Of a DNA stretch of 64,000 nt, positions 34,154 to 45,626 are shown one piece after another; position 1 is the stretch's first letter; the number at the start of each line of letters is the position of its first letter. Position numbers and translations under genes: made by a program. This DNA comes from Cystobasidiopsis lactophilus (Eukaryota; Basidiomycota; Agaricostilbomycetes; Agaricostilbales; Chionosphaeraceae): the NCBI GenBank assembly GCA_001599975.1, contig BCIO01000002.1, positions 2,429,883-2,493,882 on the forward strand, read 5' to 3'. Below the pieces are notes generated by a model. It was not told the origin of the DNA, searched no databases, and worked only from the letters and a program-made list of their open reading frames with translations.

Positions 34154-37100
34154 ATGGACATCGTAGACCTACCTGACGACGCGGCCTTATCGACGGCCCT
34201 TTCGCCCGTCACCTTGCAGACTGAGCAGCTGTCAGCCGTAACAGAAGAGTGAGGCCAGCTTCATTTAATGCATTAGCCCTTGGGGCTCAAACGAGGTCGG
34301 GCGTCGCGCAGGCTGTCCAAAGAGATTGTGCTCTATGTGCTGGGCTCATCGCTGCCAGAAGAACTCAAGTTTGGCGTGTGCGAACTGGCAGAGAACGCTG
34401 CTCGACGGGGATCCATTCAAGTCGTTCGCGATGCTGAGGCGCCGCTGCACGGCCAAGGCATCTGGCTCTTGGCGTGCGTTTGTCCTCTACTTGACTTATT
34501 CGATGGCCTGACACGTAGCGAACCCAGGTTTGAGAAGGACGATGGACTGCAAGCGGGCAGCTTCACGATTCAAGTGTTTGACCAGGATCCAGAGGCGCTG
34601 GACCCAGAGCACGGCCGGCTGCAGATCAGCATCAAGTACAGGAGACAATGTGAAGGTGTGTTGGCTCCTGCTTCAAGGTACTTTGCCTAGGGAACAGAGC
34701 ACTAAGACGTCACCAGCCTACCGAGCTTTGGGCCATGTCCTTGCGGCCACTCGCTACGCCCTCACGCTGGCAGGCGCCCCGTCGATGCGCCATATGGACG
34801 CCACGGATGACGACATGTCCATCAACTCGACGTCCACCAAACAGCGGCAAAGAACGTCCCTCATCGCCTTTCTCAGCCGCGAGGAGCAATGCAACTTTGA
34901 GACCTTAGGGTAGGTTGCTTTTAACTTTCAATTCAGAGGATTATTGTTGTAACTCAGGACCTACAGGGCCCTGGTTGATTGTTCGAGAAACGGCGTGTTG
35001 ACAGTCGATTCTGTCAAGGCTTTCCTGCGCCAGCAAGCCCTCATCGGCTGCAACCTCATCCACCTGTACACTGAGTCAGTCTTCCTCTTGCATCTTTTCT
35101 ACCATCCAGGAACTCAGTCTTTTGTTGCCTGAACAGAGACACATACGCAATTCCTGGCGAGCCATTCTTCGGCTACTTCCGCGGCCCCTATACCCAAGAC
35201 GAGTTCCGTGCGATGGATGACTATGCTTTCGCCCTGGGCATTGAGATGGTCCCGCTGATCCAAACCTTGGGTCATCTTGCCCAAATGCTCCAGTGGCCTC
35301 GGTACAACCACCTGCAAGACACCGCCGACGTGCTGTTGGCTGAGTCGGAGCACGTCTACGCCTTCATCGAAAAGATGATCACCACCATCTCTGCCCCGTT
35401 GAGGACCAAGAAGATCCACATCGGCATGGACGAGGCCTTTGGATTGGGCGAGGGACGATTCCGCCACGCGCACCCCGGCTCGTCGTGGAAGGACGGCACT
35501 CGCATTTTCTTAGACCATTTGAAGAGGGTCAACAAAATTTGCTTGAAGATGGGCCTTCAGCCATTGATCTGGAGCGACAGTGAGTTAACTCTCCCGTGTC
35601 CTCGGCCAGTGCTCACCACTCCCGCGCCCAGTGATCTTTTGCTTGGCTTCCAAGGTCCGCTGCGAGGCTCTTTTGTATATTGGTGGCCGCTGACTTGTCA
35701 CTGGCTGGACAGAACGTGTCGCTCACCGGCTACTATGAATCGAAAACGCCTGACTTGGACGAAGCCATCCCAGACAACATCGACCTGGTCTTCTGGAGTA
35801 CGTTGCATCTTCGAGAGATTGTATATTGCGGCTGAATGAGAAACAAAGGCTACTACCACACTTTACCTGGCCCTTACGCCGACAAGATCAAGCAGCACTG
35901 GGAGCTCGTTCAAAAAGCGCCGTGGATGGCCAGCGGCCTTTGGACCTGGGGCCGCTTCTGGTGCTCCTTGCCGTTTACTTTCGAGACCGTCCGCGCATCG
36001 ATGAAGGCTTCGAAAGCCAAGGGCGCCGGCGTCAAGCATTGCATCACGACCATCTGGGGTGACGAAGGCAACGAGATGGACATCTTCTCTTGCATCCCTG
36101 GCCTGCAGTACTATGCCGAGCACGCCTACACGAAAGCAGACGAGGTCGACATCGCCCTGCTGAAGCTCAAGTTTGGTGCGTGCCCTCCTCGGCAGACCAC
36201 GCCTAGGTCTGACTATTGCCATCTAGACGGCATCACCGGCGGCAGCTTTGATGCTTTCGTCAATGGCTCAAAACTGGAGTAAGTGCCGCACTGTCGTTTT
36301 CGTGCGGCTGCTCACTTTGCCCCACAGCGACCTGCACCCTGAATTTCAGCCGGCTCAGTCCAAAGCCGTTTTGGCAGGCAACATGAGCAAGTGGCTGCTT
36401 TGGGAAGGTGAGTTCCACTTTCTGTTATCCACGTTCTTCGGTGATTTGAACAAAACTGCGGAACACAGAACCGTTCTATGGCTTCCTCGGGCCACAGTAC
36501 TCTGCCAACTACGACCTCGAGACGCATTATGCAGACGTGAGCAAGTGACTGCCTCGTATGACAGTGCGCGCTAAATGTGTTCCCCAGCTGACCGATTACC
36601 TCGCGCTCGCCACCAATCCCAACGACAACAAAGTGGACAACCCGATCGGCACCTCCATGTACCCTTACAACTCACGATTAAAGCTGCCCCAACTCTTGGC
36701 CCACGTCTTGTCCTTGAAGTGCCACCTTCGAGACTGGCTTCACGCCGCTTACACCACCAAGGACTTGAACCAACTTCGCATGTTGGCTGGTCCTGGCCCG
36801 AACACTCGGCTTGGCCAGCTTCGACTCGCTGTAGACGCTCTTTGGAGGCATCATCGCTCAGTGTGGATGGCCACCAATAAGGTGCGCTCACTCGCAACCT
36901 GGTTTGAAACGAGCCTGACTGTTTTGCGAGCAGCCTTTTGGATGGGAGGTCCTGGAGCTGCGGTGAGCCTCGGCATGCCATTTATACAAAATGAGGACTC
37001 AAGGCGCGAACGCACCTTCAGATATGGTGGTTTGCGCGCACGACTGGAGACGATGCAAGACCGGATCGCTGGCTTCCTCGACCCAACCGACCGCAGCGTG

Positions 37101-37258
37101 ACTTCCCTGCCTGAACTGGAGGTCAAGACTCAAGCCATCTGGGGCGGCAATGGGCCAAGCTTGATGCTGTGAGTCTGGCTCTTTCTATCTTGGCGGGTCG
37201 AGCTCAAGGTCCGGCAACCAGCGACTACGGCCGGGCCAGCAAAGTGACACCCTATTGA
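34154..37258 (+). CDS. GH20 beta-N-acetylhexosaminidase (hexosaminidase D-like)
   Basis: Glycoside hydrolase family 20 enzyme removing terminal N-acetylhexosamine, with no signal peptide, so of the intracellular hexosaminidase D type. The first exon MDIVDLPDDAALSTALSPVT joins in phase 2 to LSKEIVLYVLGSSLPEE. The (beta/alpha)8 barrel contains GYFRGPYTQDEFRAMDDYAF, MVPLIQTLGHLAQMLQWPR, the catalytic Asp-Glu pair in KIHIGMDEAFGLGEGRF, LQPLIWSD, DLVFWSYYHTL, WMASGLWTWGRFW and CITTIWGDEGNEMDIF. A helical C-terminal domain ends with LDYGRASKVTPY after a last intron. About a dozen introns are present. The stop TGA 37256-37258 is only 15 bp from the stop of the convergent glycosyltransferase gene, so the transcripts must overlap. 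Family and catalytic residues are clear. Confidence 0.9.
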
Positions 37259-37273
37259 TTAAGTTGATGTGGA

Positions 37274-39583
37274 TTAGCATGCAGCACATAGAATAATGCT
37301 TTTACAAAGAACGATTACTGCACATATGGATCCTTCGTGCACATGAACGCTTCTAGCCTTGTTCACCCAATCTAGCCGATGACCTAGAAAGCTCGCCACA
37401 TGCTGATGATATGCCAAGCGAATGCTGCCATGAGTACAAAGTTGCACATAACCAATATAACTGCATGTCCGGTTAAAAGTGCTCTGAGCAATTGGCCAGT
37501 GCTTCAAAAACTCACTCATGCTGTAATTGATGCCTCGCTTCCGGATCCGCCACGCCTTCTTGATTGCGATGGGAATGCCTTCCTCAGGCGGGAAGTGGGA
37601 CACAACGTCGTGTAAGCTGGCAGTCGAGGAGAGACTTGACGTGCTGGAGTTGCGCGAGCTGGCTTTGAGAAGTCGAGCGGCCTTTCTCTTGCGGGTGACC
37701 GTCGCGACCTCTCTGTACCCAGAGAGCAAGCATTCCATTGCTTGCGACCAACTTTGCTTCTGTGCGAAAGCGACTGCGTTGGTGCTGAGGCGTGACCGCG
37801 TCTCACGGTCGACGAGAGCCAGCAACAAGAGAGACCGATATTGTTGGACGGCTTCGTTGAAGGAGTTGGTTTCTGGCAAGAAGAGGTTCTGGGGGTTGCT
37901 GGCGATGAATGCGAGCTGCTCTTCGGACTGGGCGATCCCTTCCATGTTGAGGAGAAGGCCGGTTTCGCCGTGCTGCACGAGGTCACAAACGCCCTCTGCT
38001 TTCAAGCCGACGACAGGCAGACCCTAAAAAGATATATGAGAGAGGTGATTGGTGGCTAGAATGCAATGAGAGGCCTACCGAAGCGAGCGCTTCCAGAACG
38101 ACTTGTCCAAAGGTCTCTGAGAAAGAAGGGAAAGCAAAGATGTCGCTCGACGCGTAACATCGGGCTAACTCTTCGCCTGTACGGATCAGGAAGCTTGTCA
38201 GCGACTGAGCCTGGACATGTCGATGGGGACGAACCTTTGCGATAGCCGGAGAAGATCGCCTTAATGCCGTATGACTGGCACAGTCGCTCAATTTCAGGCT
38301 TTGCCGGGCCATCACCCACAAACTGCAAGGTGATTCCGGCAGCATCGAAGGTCGGGTGAGTGAGGGCAAGGGCCTCAAGGCCTCGGAAGGCTTCAACCAG
38401 CAAGGCCAAGTTCTTTTCCCAACTCAACCGTCCCTGTGAAGGTACAATCAGAACCAATCAAAGAGCAGCGCATAAGATAACTCACGACGTAGGTGATGAC
38501 AAGCTTGGACTGAGAGGGCGGACTTTCGGAGGTGAACACGGGAGCCGGGAGTGGTGATTCTGCGGTCAACAGCGGCGCGGGAGTTGCAGTTGGCTCTGCA
38601 CCAAGAGCAGCACGCAGAGCGTAGTCTTTCTGGCCAGGGTTGAAGAGCTTCACGTCGACTCCGCGAGGCCACAGGCGAATGTTGGTAAATCCTTTCGCCG
38701 TGAGCGCGCGCATCGTGCTAGGAAAGCGGTCAGATTAACGGCTCTATAAGAGGTCCGCAAGACTCACGAAGGGCTTGGGCAGAAGGTGTAAGAGCACCTG
38801 CAGCCCGAAAACTTGAATTTCTGCGCGGCGGCGAACGACGCCACGAAGGGCGTACCTGCTATGCAAGTACTTCTGCAATGCCCAGATCGTGTTTGTTAAC
38901 CAGTTAAACTTGTACATTTCGGCATAGAGGGCCAGGTTGCTGTTGGGACCGGCCTTGAGATCCGAACGCGGGCGGTCGGAATGAAGCAACACACGTATGA
39001 TAGCTCGAAATGCTTTCGACATCCTCCAGATAGTGGTCCAGCACTAGCTGAGTCTGAGTTCCAAGCCAGATGGGATCCACGTAATGCACGACGTCGGCGT
39101 CGAATCGCTGAAGCTCTCGTAAGAACATAGGCCGGAAGAAGTTGAGCGACAGCTGGGCTCAGGGTTCAGCCAGAGACAAAAGTAAACAAAGAGCGCGCTC
39201 ACGCCAGGGTAAAAGACAAGTGGGATGCCCCGGGTGCCCTTGACGGCATGCCCTTCGTAGGTGTCCATCCCGGAGTTCGGTCCCAGGACCAGGGCTTCGT
39301 GTCCCTGCTCTCGCAAGTACTGAAGAAGGCGGCTCAAAGTTCTCGTGACGCCATCGACCTTTTGATGCCAGGGATGAGCTCAACGGCTCTCAGAAGGGCC
39401 AAGGCTTCAAGTTGAACTGACCTTTGGCAGGAAGTTCTCTGGAGACGCGAAAGACAAGAAGAAATTGGGTTAGTCGCGCTATGGTAATTGGGACCAAGAC
39501 GACAACGACGACTTGCCAGTGACAATGGCAATCCTCAAAGGCCGGTTGGGCTCGAGGTCCAAAGGAAACGCGGCCTTGGACAT
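37274..39583 (-). CDS. GT4 family glycosyltransferase (SQD2/MgtA-like)
   Basis: Retaining GT-B glycosyltransferase of family 4 resembling plant SQD2 and bacterial GDP-mannose-dependent MgtA. Acceptor and donor are unknown. The N-domain reads [51 protein letters not shown], and [19 protein letters not shown]. The donor domain has [51 protein letters not shown] and the EX7E motif of [20 protein letters not shown]. The junction IVT|ENF uses a GC-AG intron (39439-39516). A roughly 170-residue C-terminal extension carries [10 protein letters not shown], a Ser-rich stretch and a final hydrophobic segment. Start ATG 39583 ([13 protein letters not shown]) fits the fold; an in-frame ATG at 39775 would add 64 residues. 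No signal peptide. Confidence 0.82.
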
Positions 39584-40707
39584 GCTGGCGTTGATTGTGG
39601 TTGCTTCCAGAAAGTGGTCGTACGCATCTTCTGAGCTATTTGGTCTCCTAAAGTTGTTGAGAGAGGGCAAACGTGCATAAACAAGGCTGGCGACCAATGT
39701 CCTGACGAAACGTGGGCCAACGCGTCTTGCTGTTCCGCTCTCTGCGAACGCGTTGTCACGCGAAACTCTGGCCATTGATGCGCTTGCCAGCAAAGTATCG
39801 CAATCGTTTGCAAGCCAAGTAGAAGGCGAGTTGGGACAAGAACGATGGCAGACGGTAAGGAAGTTGGGCGCAGAGGACAAGAAACGAACTCCAAAGTGAC
39901 AAAGGGCGCCGACAGGCCAGACAGCGAAGTCGTCGATACTGGAAGAGGCGATTTCGCCCGTCAAGCGAAAGCGAGCAGCGTTACTGGGCGCACTGAAAGC
40001 CAAGAGCCAGTCCAACAAGACCTGCTTCGGTCCAGGCAGCGCTTCTGACGTTTGTCCGACAAGCCTCGATGTCGCACAACGCCCGCTTCTGTCTTAACAT
40101 GATGCATTTACGACAGCATCAGCAGAATTGAGGAAGGACTGAAGCGCGGGCAATGCTGAAGACCGGGCATCTTTTTCCCCAGACCCAAGGTGGTCGCGTG
40201 AGCAAGCTCTTCCTACCTCTCTCGCAGCCCCTTGGCAACGCTAAAGCATTGAAATTATCGGAAGAAAGGCCACTTGACGCGTTCTGAGCGCTACACTATC
40301 AGAGAAGTCGATTTTCATGGCCCAGCAAACTGTATTATTTGTCGGAGTCTCCGAAGGGCAGAGGAAGCGAGCAAGGACATACACGAGCTCGTCAACAGAT
40401 TCAACAAGCGTGAGAGTGGTGAGGGCAACAAGGAGGGAAGTGGCCAATGGGCTCACTGATGGTCAGGGTCCGAGTTGCTCGGTCCAGGAGGGAGACAAAG
40501 CTACAGATGCCACTGGCAGGTCTGGGCCACCGAAGCCCAAAAGAGGAAGGCAGATTCGATCATGCGAGCAAGGACACGAGACGAGTGATGGGCAAGAAAC
40601 CAAACCGGACATGGACTTGCAAACGTATAACCCTAAACTGTCGGATAGATCCATCTGACCCTCAGTCCCCTTCTGCGAGCCAGCCACTTGAAGCGCAAAC
40701 TTCAAAT
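39584..40707. other. Intergenic, glycosyltransferase promoter and ILV5 3' end
   Basis: About 1.1 kb (about 0.9 kb if the longer glycosyltransferase start is used). A plus-strand open frame at 40317-40658 is Gly/Arg/Ser-rich and low in hydrophobic residues, does not splice to anything and looks like chance. No tRNA-like cloverleaf was found by eye. Confidence 0.4.
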
Positions 40708-42331
40708 TTATTTTTCGGGGCGGACTGTGGCCTTAAGCGTGAGTGCATGGCCTGATGGGGGCAGTGGCAAATGAGGACTCACGGCTGCGGACGGTCTTGC
40801 CGGCGCGCCAGATCTCTTGGTTGTCAATCTCCTCCAGCCTGAAACAGTTGCATGAGTCGAAGACGAGCAGGAGGAAAAAGGCAAGATGCAACGCACTCCT
40901 TCTTGTACAGCTCGCGGTAGTTGGGCTGGTTGTTGAACTGGAGAGAGCGACGGGTCTCAGAGCCGTTCTTGACAGACTCGTAGAGCCTCTCGAAGACGGG
41001 GAGGGTGGCCTTCTCGAACTCGGGAGCCCAGTCGAGGGCACCACGGCGGGCGGTGGTGGAGCAGGCTGTGGCAAATGCGCTGTTGAGTAACTGGCCGAAA
41101 CTCAGAAAAAAGCCGCTGCTCACCGTTGTACATGTAGTCCATGCCGTGGGCACCGATCAGAGGGTATAGCTAGAATTCGAAGCGGTGTAAGAAAATTTGC
41201 CACCCTTCCCAGGCAAGATAGTTGCGGCTCACAGATTGAGTGGCCTCCTCGACGGTCTCGTTGAAAGCCTCAGAGGGGGTGTGGCCGTTCTGGCGGAGAA
41301 CCTGCATCGGACGTGAAGATGAGAACTTCAGGTCTAGTCTTCACAGCTCGACAACGTGGCGCACCTTGTACTGAGCCAAGAAGAGACCTTGGATGCCACC
41401 CATGAGGACACCACGCTCGCCGTAAAGGTCGGAGTAGACCTCCTTCTCGAAAGTGGTCTCGTACGAGTAGCCGGAGCCAATGCCGACGGAGAGGGCGATG
41501 GCCTTCTCCTGAGCCTTGCCGGTAACATCCTGGAAGACGGCGATGGAGGACTGTACATGCCGCAGCGGGAATGAGAATCCAGGACCAAAGCAAATTCACA
41601 TGCCAAGGCGCAAAAAACGTACGTTGATGCCACGGCCCTCCTTGAAGAGAGTGCGGACGGTGCGGCCGGAGCCTTTTGGTGCGACGAGGATGACGTCGAT
41701 GTCAGAGGGGGGAACGACACCGGTGTCCTCCTTGTAGACGACGGAGAAGCCGTGGGAGAAGTAGAGGGTCTTGCCCTTGGTGAGGTAGGGCTTCATGGTG
41801 GCCCAGTACGCGGACTGGCCGGCGTCGGAGAGCAGGTTCATGATGATGGTGCCCTTCTCGAGAGCCTCCTCGATGGGGAAGAGGGTCTTGCCTGGCACCC
41901 AGCCGTCCTCCTGGGCTTGCTTCCAGCTCTCGCCGTCTTTTCGGACGCCGACGATCACGTTCAGGCCGTTGTCGCGGGCGTTCAAGCCTTGACCGTGGCC
42001 TGCCATTTCCATCGAATAAGCTACCCGTGCCCAGCAGCAGCTCTGGGAAAAGGCCAAAATGCGCACCCTGCGAGCCATAGCCGATGAGGGCCAAAGTATC
42101 ATTTTTGAAGTACTCCTGGATCTTGTTGAGCGGCCAGTCAGCGCGCTCGTAGACGGTCTCCTTGGTGCCGGCAAAGTCGAGCGTCTTGACGCCCCTGGTT
42201 TGGACGGAGAGGGCAGCGGCCAAATTTTTCTTGAGCGCCGGGCGGGCAGCCGCAGCGGCGACGGCGAGGCCGCGCCTAGAGCTCTGCTGAGCAGCTTTTC
42301 TGGCAACTTGACGGAGTGCGGGGGCAGACAT
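40708..42331 (-). CDS. ILV5: Ketol-acid reductoisomerase, mitochondrial
   Basis: Acetohydroxyacid isomeroreductase of the valine/isoleucine pathway. It converts acetolactate to dihydroxyisovalerate with NADPH and Mg2+ in the mitochondrial matrix. An Arg/Ala-rich presequence (MSAPALRQVARKAAQQSSRR) leads into TLDFAGTKETVYERADWPL. The NADPH site is LALIGYGSQGA, continued after a short intron by GHGQGLNARDNGLNVIVGVR. Metal-binding and catalytic blocks are MNLLSDAGQSAYW, LVAPKGSGRTVR, and YSDLYGERGVLMGGIQGLF. The last splice adds only LRPEK to KTVRS, giving the family-typical end; the stop is TAA 40708-40710. Codon use is strongly C/G-ending, as expected for a highly expressed gene. Confidence 0.96.
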
Positions 42332-43180
42332 GATGGGTGCGGAGTCAAGAGCGAATTGGAGTCAACTTCGCTGGTCCAAAATTTTTGTGGGTGGGAGATC
42401 CCGTGATCACATTGCACGAAGAGGGGTCGGGTGGGCACTCCAGTGAAATCATGTACAATGAGCCTATGAAGAAACTGTGCTAATGCAGAGGACGAAACAG
42501 CGCGGGCTCTTCGCAGGAGACGGGCCGCATGAAACCCAAACTCACCGAAGCAGGCCGGTTAACCATTTGGCTCTGTTACCCTCTTCATTGGCTTCCCACG
42601 AAGCTACCAAGAGGAGAAGTCATTTAGTAGACCACCACGGAGCGTGCTGCTCATCATAAAACCGAAAGCGTAACGACCGCCATGCGCATACATAGGCTCA
42701 CAGGCAGGCCGCCACTTTGGCGGCTCATTGACGGCATCAAAGCCAAGGTGGAGCACACAAGATGTTCGCACATTCCTTGGGGGTGTTATCGATAGGGGAG
42801 GATACGCGATGGTGGCCAAAGTCTTGGGAGCTGGGAGCCTCGCCGTCCTGACCTCTGAGCTCTCGCTTTGTGCGCCAGTCAACAGTCGTTCCAGATGGCT
42901 ATAAAACAGTCAGAGTGTCCAGACAGCGCCAACGGGCCATTCAAGCCACCGCGATTTCGAGTCTCCAGAGCGCAGGCAAGCACAGCAAGGCAGAGCGAGG
43001 GCAATAGGCAAGAACAGGGGGCAGTCAGTCCGCGCACGAGCAGCCACAAGTAAACGTTTGGACAAGGGACAACGTTGTATGAGAGCAAGAGAAGGAAACG
43101 CCATCAGGTCGGTTTGGCCGCGGCCAAGCGCCGGGAGTGTGCACCCTGAGCTTGCTCCGCAACGAGCGCGACACCATGAC
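42332..43180. other. Divergent intergenic region ILV5/CCZ1
   Basis: About 850 bp, the longest divergent promoter in the window. Short frames on both strands show nothing recognisable. I did not find a convincing Leu3-type CCGG-N4-CCGG site. Confidence 0.4.
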
Positions 43181-45491
43181 ATGGCTATAGCACGTCCGTT
43201 TGCACAACTCTCGTGGTTCGCCATCTGGCGGAGAGACCACGCTTCCGACACGCCGACAGACGTCGACCTCAACGAGGAGGGGGCCAAACAGCAGGCGGAC
43301 GTTCTCTTCTTCCACTCTGATGACCCGGCGCTCGACGAAGAGCGAAAGGCCAGAAAGATTGGGCTGGCCCAGGGCATGGTCGACTTTGCTAGGTCAGGCG
43401 ACTCTCTAGGCCTCCCGAGGCGCATTCATTTGGGCGGTCTGAACGCGAGTCGAACAGGATGCTCTCGACTCCTGAACAGCCTGTCCAGTCTGTGCACTCC
43501 AGCTCACAGCGCATGATCTTCCTAGAGCCAGAACCGGGCTACTTTCTCCATGCTGTAAGGAGCTTCTCGACGAGTTGACGTCGAGCCCTAATCACTTCCT
43601 ATCGCAGACTGTCGACCTGGCCAAGTATCCAGCTCCCGGCTTATCACACAAAAGATCAGCCACTGGCAATCTGCCTTCTCCGGCCGGGGACAAACTGGTG
43701 TCGAGCGACGATGGCCTAGAAGACGAGCTCTTTATCGCTCAGCTCCAGCACGCGTACGACCAATTCCGAGTAGGCTTTCCAATCCTTTCAGCATTTAATG
43801 CCTCTGACTTGCCTTTGGGTTTGTCACACAGCTCTTACATGGCACCTTTGCCTTTCTACACCACCGCAAGCCCAAAGACACTTCCAGCATCCTGGCTTCC
43901 TACTTCTCTGATTGGATCAAAAGTTGGCGCCTAGAGCGCTCTAACCTGGCAGATTTCAGCTTTCCGCGCCATCTAGAAGGTTGGTGCTAGTCTCTGAAAT
44001 CCGGATAAAATTGACCGAGCTTCGAATGACAGCCGTCGAATCGGAACCCTCGTCCCAGCTGAACAAGCAACTCGAAAACCTGATTCAATCCACCGACGCT
44101 CTTTGTGCTTCCGTCTTCCGGGACAGAGTACTGCTAGGCTCCCAGGCCAAAATCTCCCCAGACGCCTTGTCAACGTTTACCCAATTTATCTTGCACCAAT
44201 TGCCCTCAGCGCCCCAATTTCTTAACATCAACAGCGCACACTCGAGTCCAAAGAAAGGATCCAAATCCAGCCAAGGCAGCAGCGAAGGCTGGAAGTCAAC
44301 TTTGGCCGGAGTCGGCAACTTCACCTCGTACCTGCCATCCTTCTCAAGCACACCGCCTCAAGCCTCCCACATGCAGCCTGCCGCTAGCACCTCTTCGACC
44401 CCACCTGGTGTCCCTACCAAGTCTTGGGCTCGGGTCATCTCTTTTGGCCTGTACAACTCCACCTCATCACAAGGAGAACCCGGCACTTCGTCCTCTGCCC
44501 CTGCATCTATACCTGCCACTCCAGCAGTCGACATCTCGATTGACCAAGATGACTTGGCGGACGCGATGGAAGACGACAATGGATCAGACGACAGCCTACC
44601 TGACCACATCGCCCGCCTGGCCAGCAAGATTCAACCGGAAGACGAGTCCTCCGATGCAGACGAAGCGAAAAGCGACAAAGCGCAGGAAGCATCCGAGGAT
44701 GAAGCTAAATCTGAAGTTGGGGAAGACGAGCCCCAAGTCTTGGACGCGGAGCTACCGCCGGAAGAGAAAGACGAGCTGGACGAGGCGGCGCAGGAAGCAA
44801 CACCTGTCCCGGAAGAAGAGGATGAAGGCCACCATGGTGTTCAACTCTCAGAATCTGTCGATGTGTTCTGTCCGAGTCGCAGTCAACCAGAGCGTTGGTG
44901 CCGAGCTATCTGGCTTCGGGTTCGTCCATTGTCTCAGTGTCTTGGCTAGTTTCGTGAATGATACGTTGTCCATTATACAGTCTGACCGTTATTGCGTCGC
45001 CCTTATTATTCCGCAGGACACCACGCAGCAAAACGCCATCGTCGAGTCCGCCACAGAGGTGCTCCAGTCCGCCTCGCTCGTCGTACCCATCATCCCGGAG
45101 CTCTCCATCCATCGCTATCTGGTCAAGAACAAAGACAGCACCTGTTATTTATCAGCGTGGCCGGAAGGGGCGCAGTGGTCCGGCTCGGAAAGCTCGGCCA
45201 AGGAGGCCGACTGCATGGGCGCCGTTCTGGAAGGCCAGCGAGGCTTCACATCGTGCGTATCCCCACTCACCTTATCAGTCTATTTAGCAGACTCTGATGG
45301 CTCCATTTGGATCGCACAGCGAGCCTCAAGTCACCGAGCAGTTTGTGCGGACGAGCTCGAGCGAGTGGGCCATCTCCAAAAAGCAAGCCTCGCGGGAGAC
45401 CTACTTGCTGCTGGGTAAGAAGTTTGGGAAGGAGGGCTCGCTGGTGGACGCGGGCAGCATTCTAGATGACATCCTGTCCAAGTTGGACTAA
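43181..45491 (+). CDS. CCZ1: Vacuolar fusion protein Ccz1
   Basis: Ccz1 forms with Mon1 the Rab7/Ypt7 exchange factor acting at late endosomes and autophagosomes. The N-terminal longin-type domain reads FAQLSWFAIWRRD, QQADVLFFHSDDPALDEERK, ARKIGLAQGMVDFAR, then after an intron RMIFLEPEPGYFLHATVDLA and AYDQFRLLHGTFAFL, matching the order of Ccz1/CCZ1B. A long acidic, Ser/Glu-rich spacer (44470-44830) separates this from the C-terminal domain with IVESATEVLQSASLVVPIIP and the end SSEWAISKKQASRETYLLLG and LDDILSKLD. At least six introns. Start ATG 43181 directly precedes the longin strand; the open frame continues upstream but without protein-like sequence. Converges with RFC3. Confidence 0.8.
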
Positions 45492-45626
45492 TAGACAGGA
45501 AGCAAGGCAAATGTGTTTTATGCAAAGAACAAGTCGAAGCGCAGAGAAGATGCCAAAAATCTTCGCATGAGGTAGAGAAATGTGTTACAAGTTGGGCGGC
45601 AAGGCACCCTGGAGACGTTTTGGGTT

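Noticed and set aside
40317-40658. 114-residue plus-strand open frame between the glycosyltransferase and ILV5
   Set aside because: It lacks hydrophobic core residues and any splice partner, and overlaps the likely ILV5 terminator.
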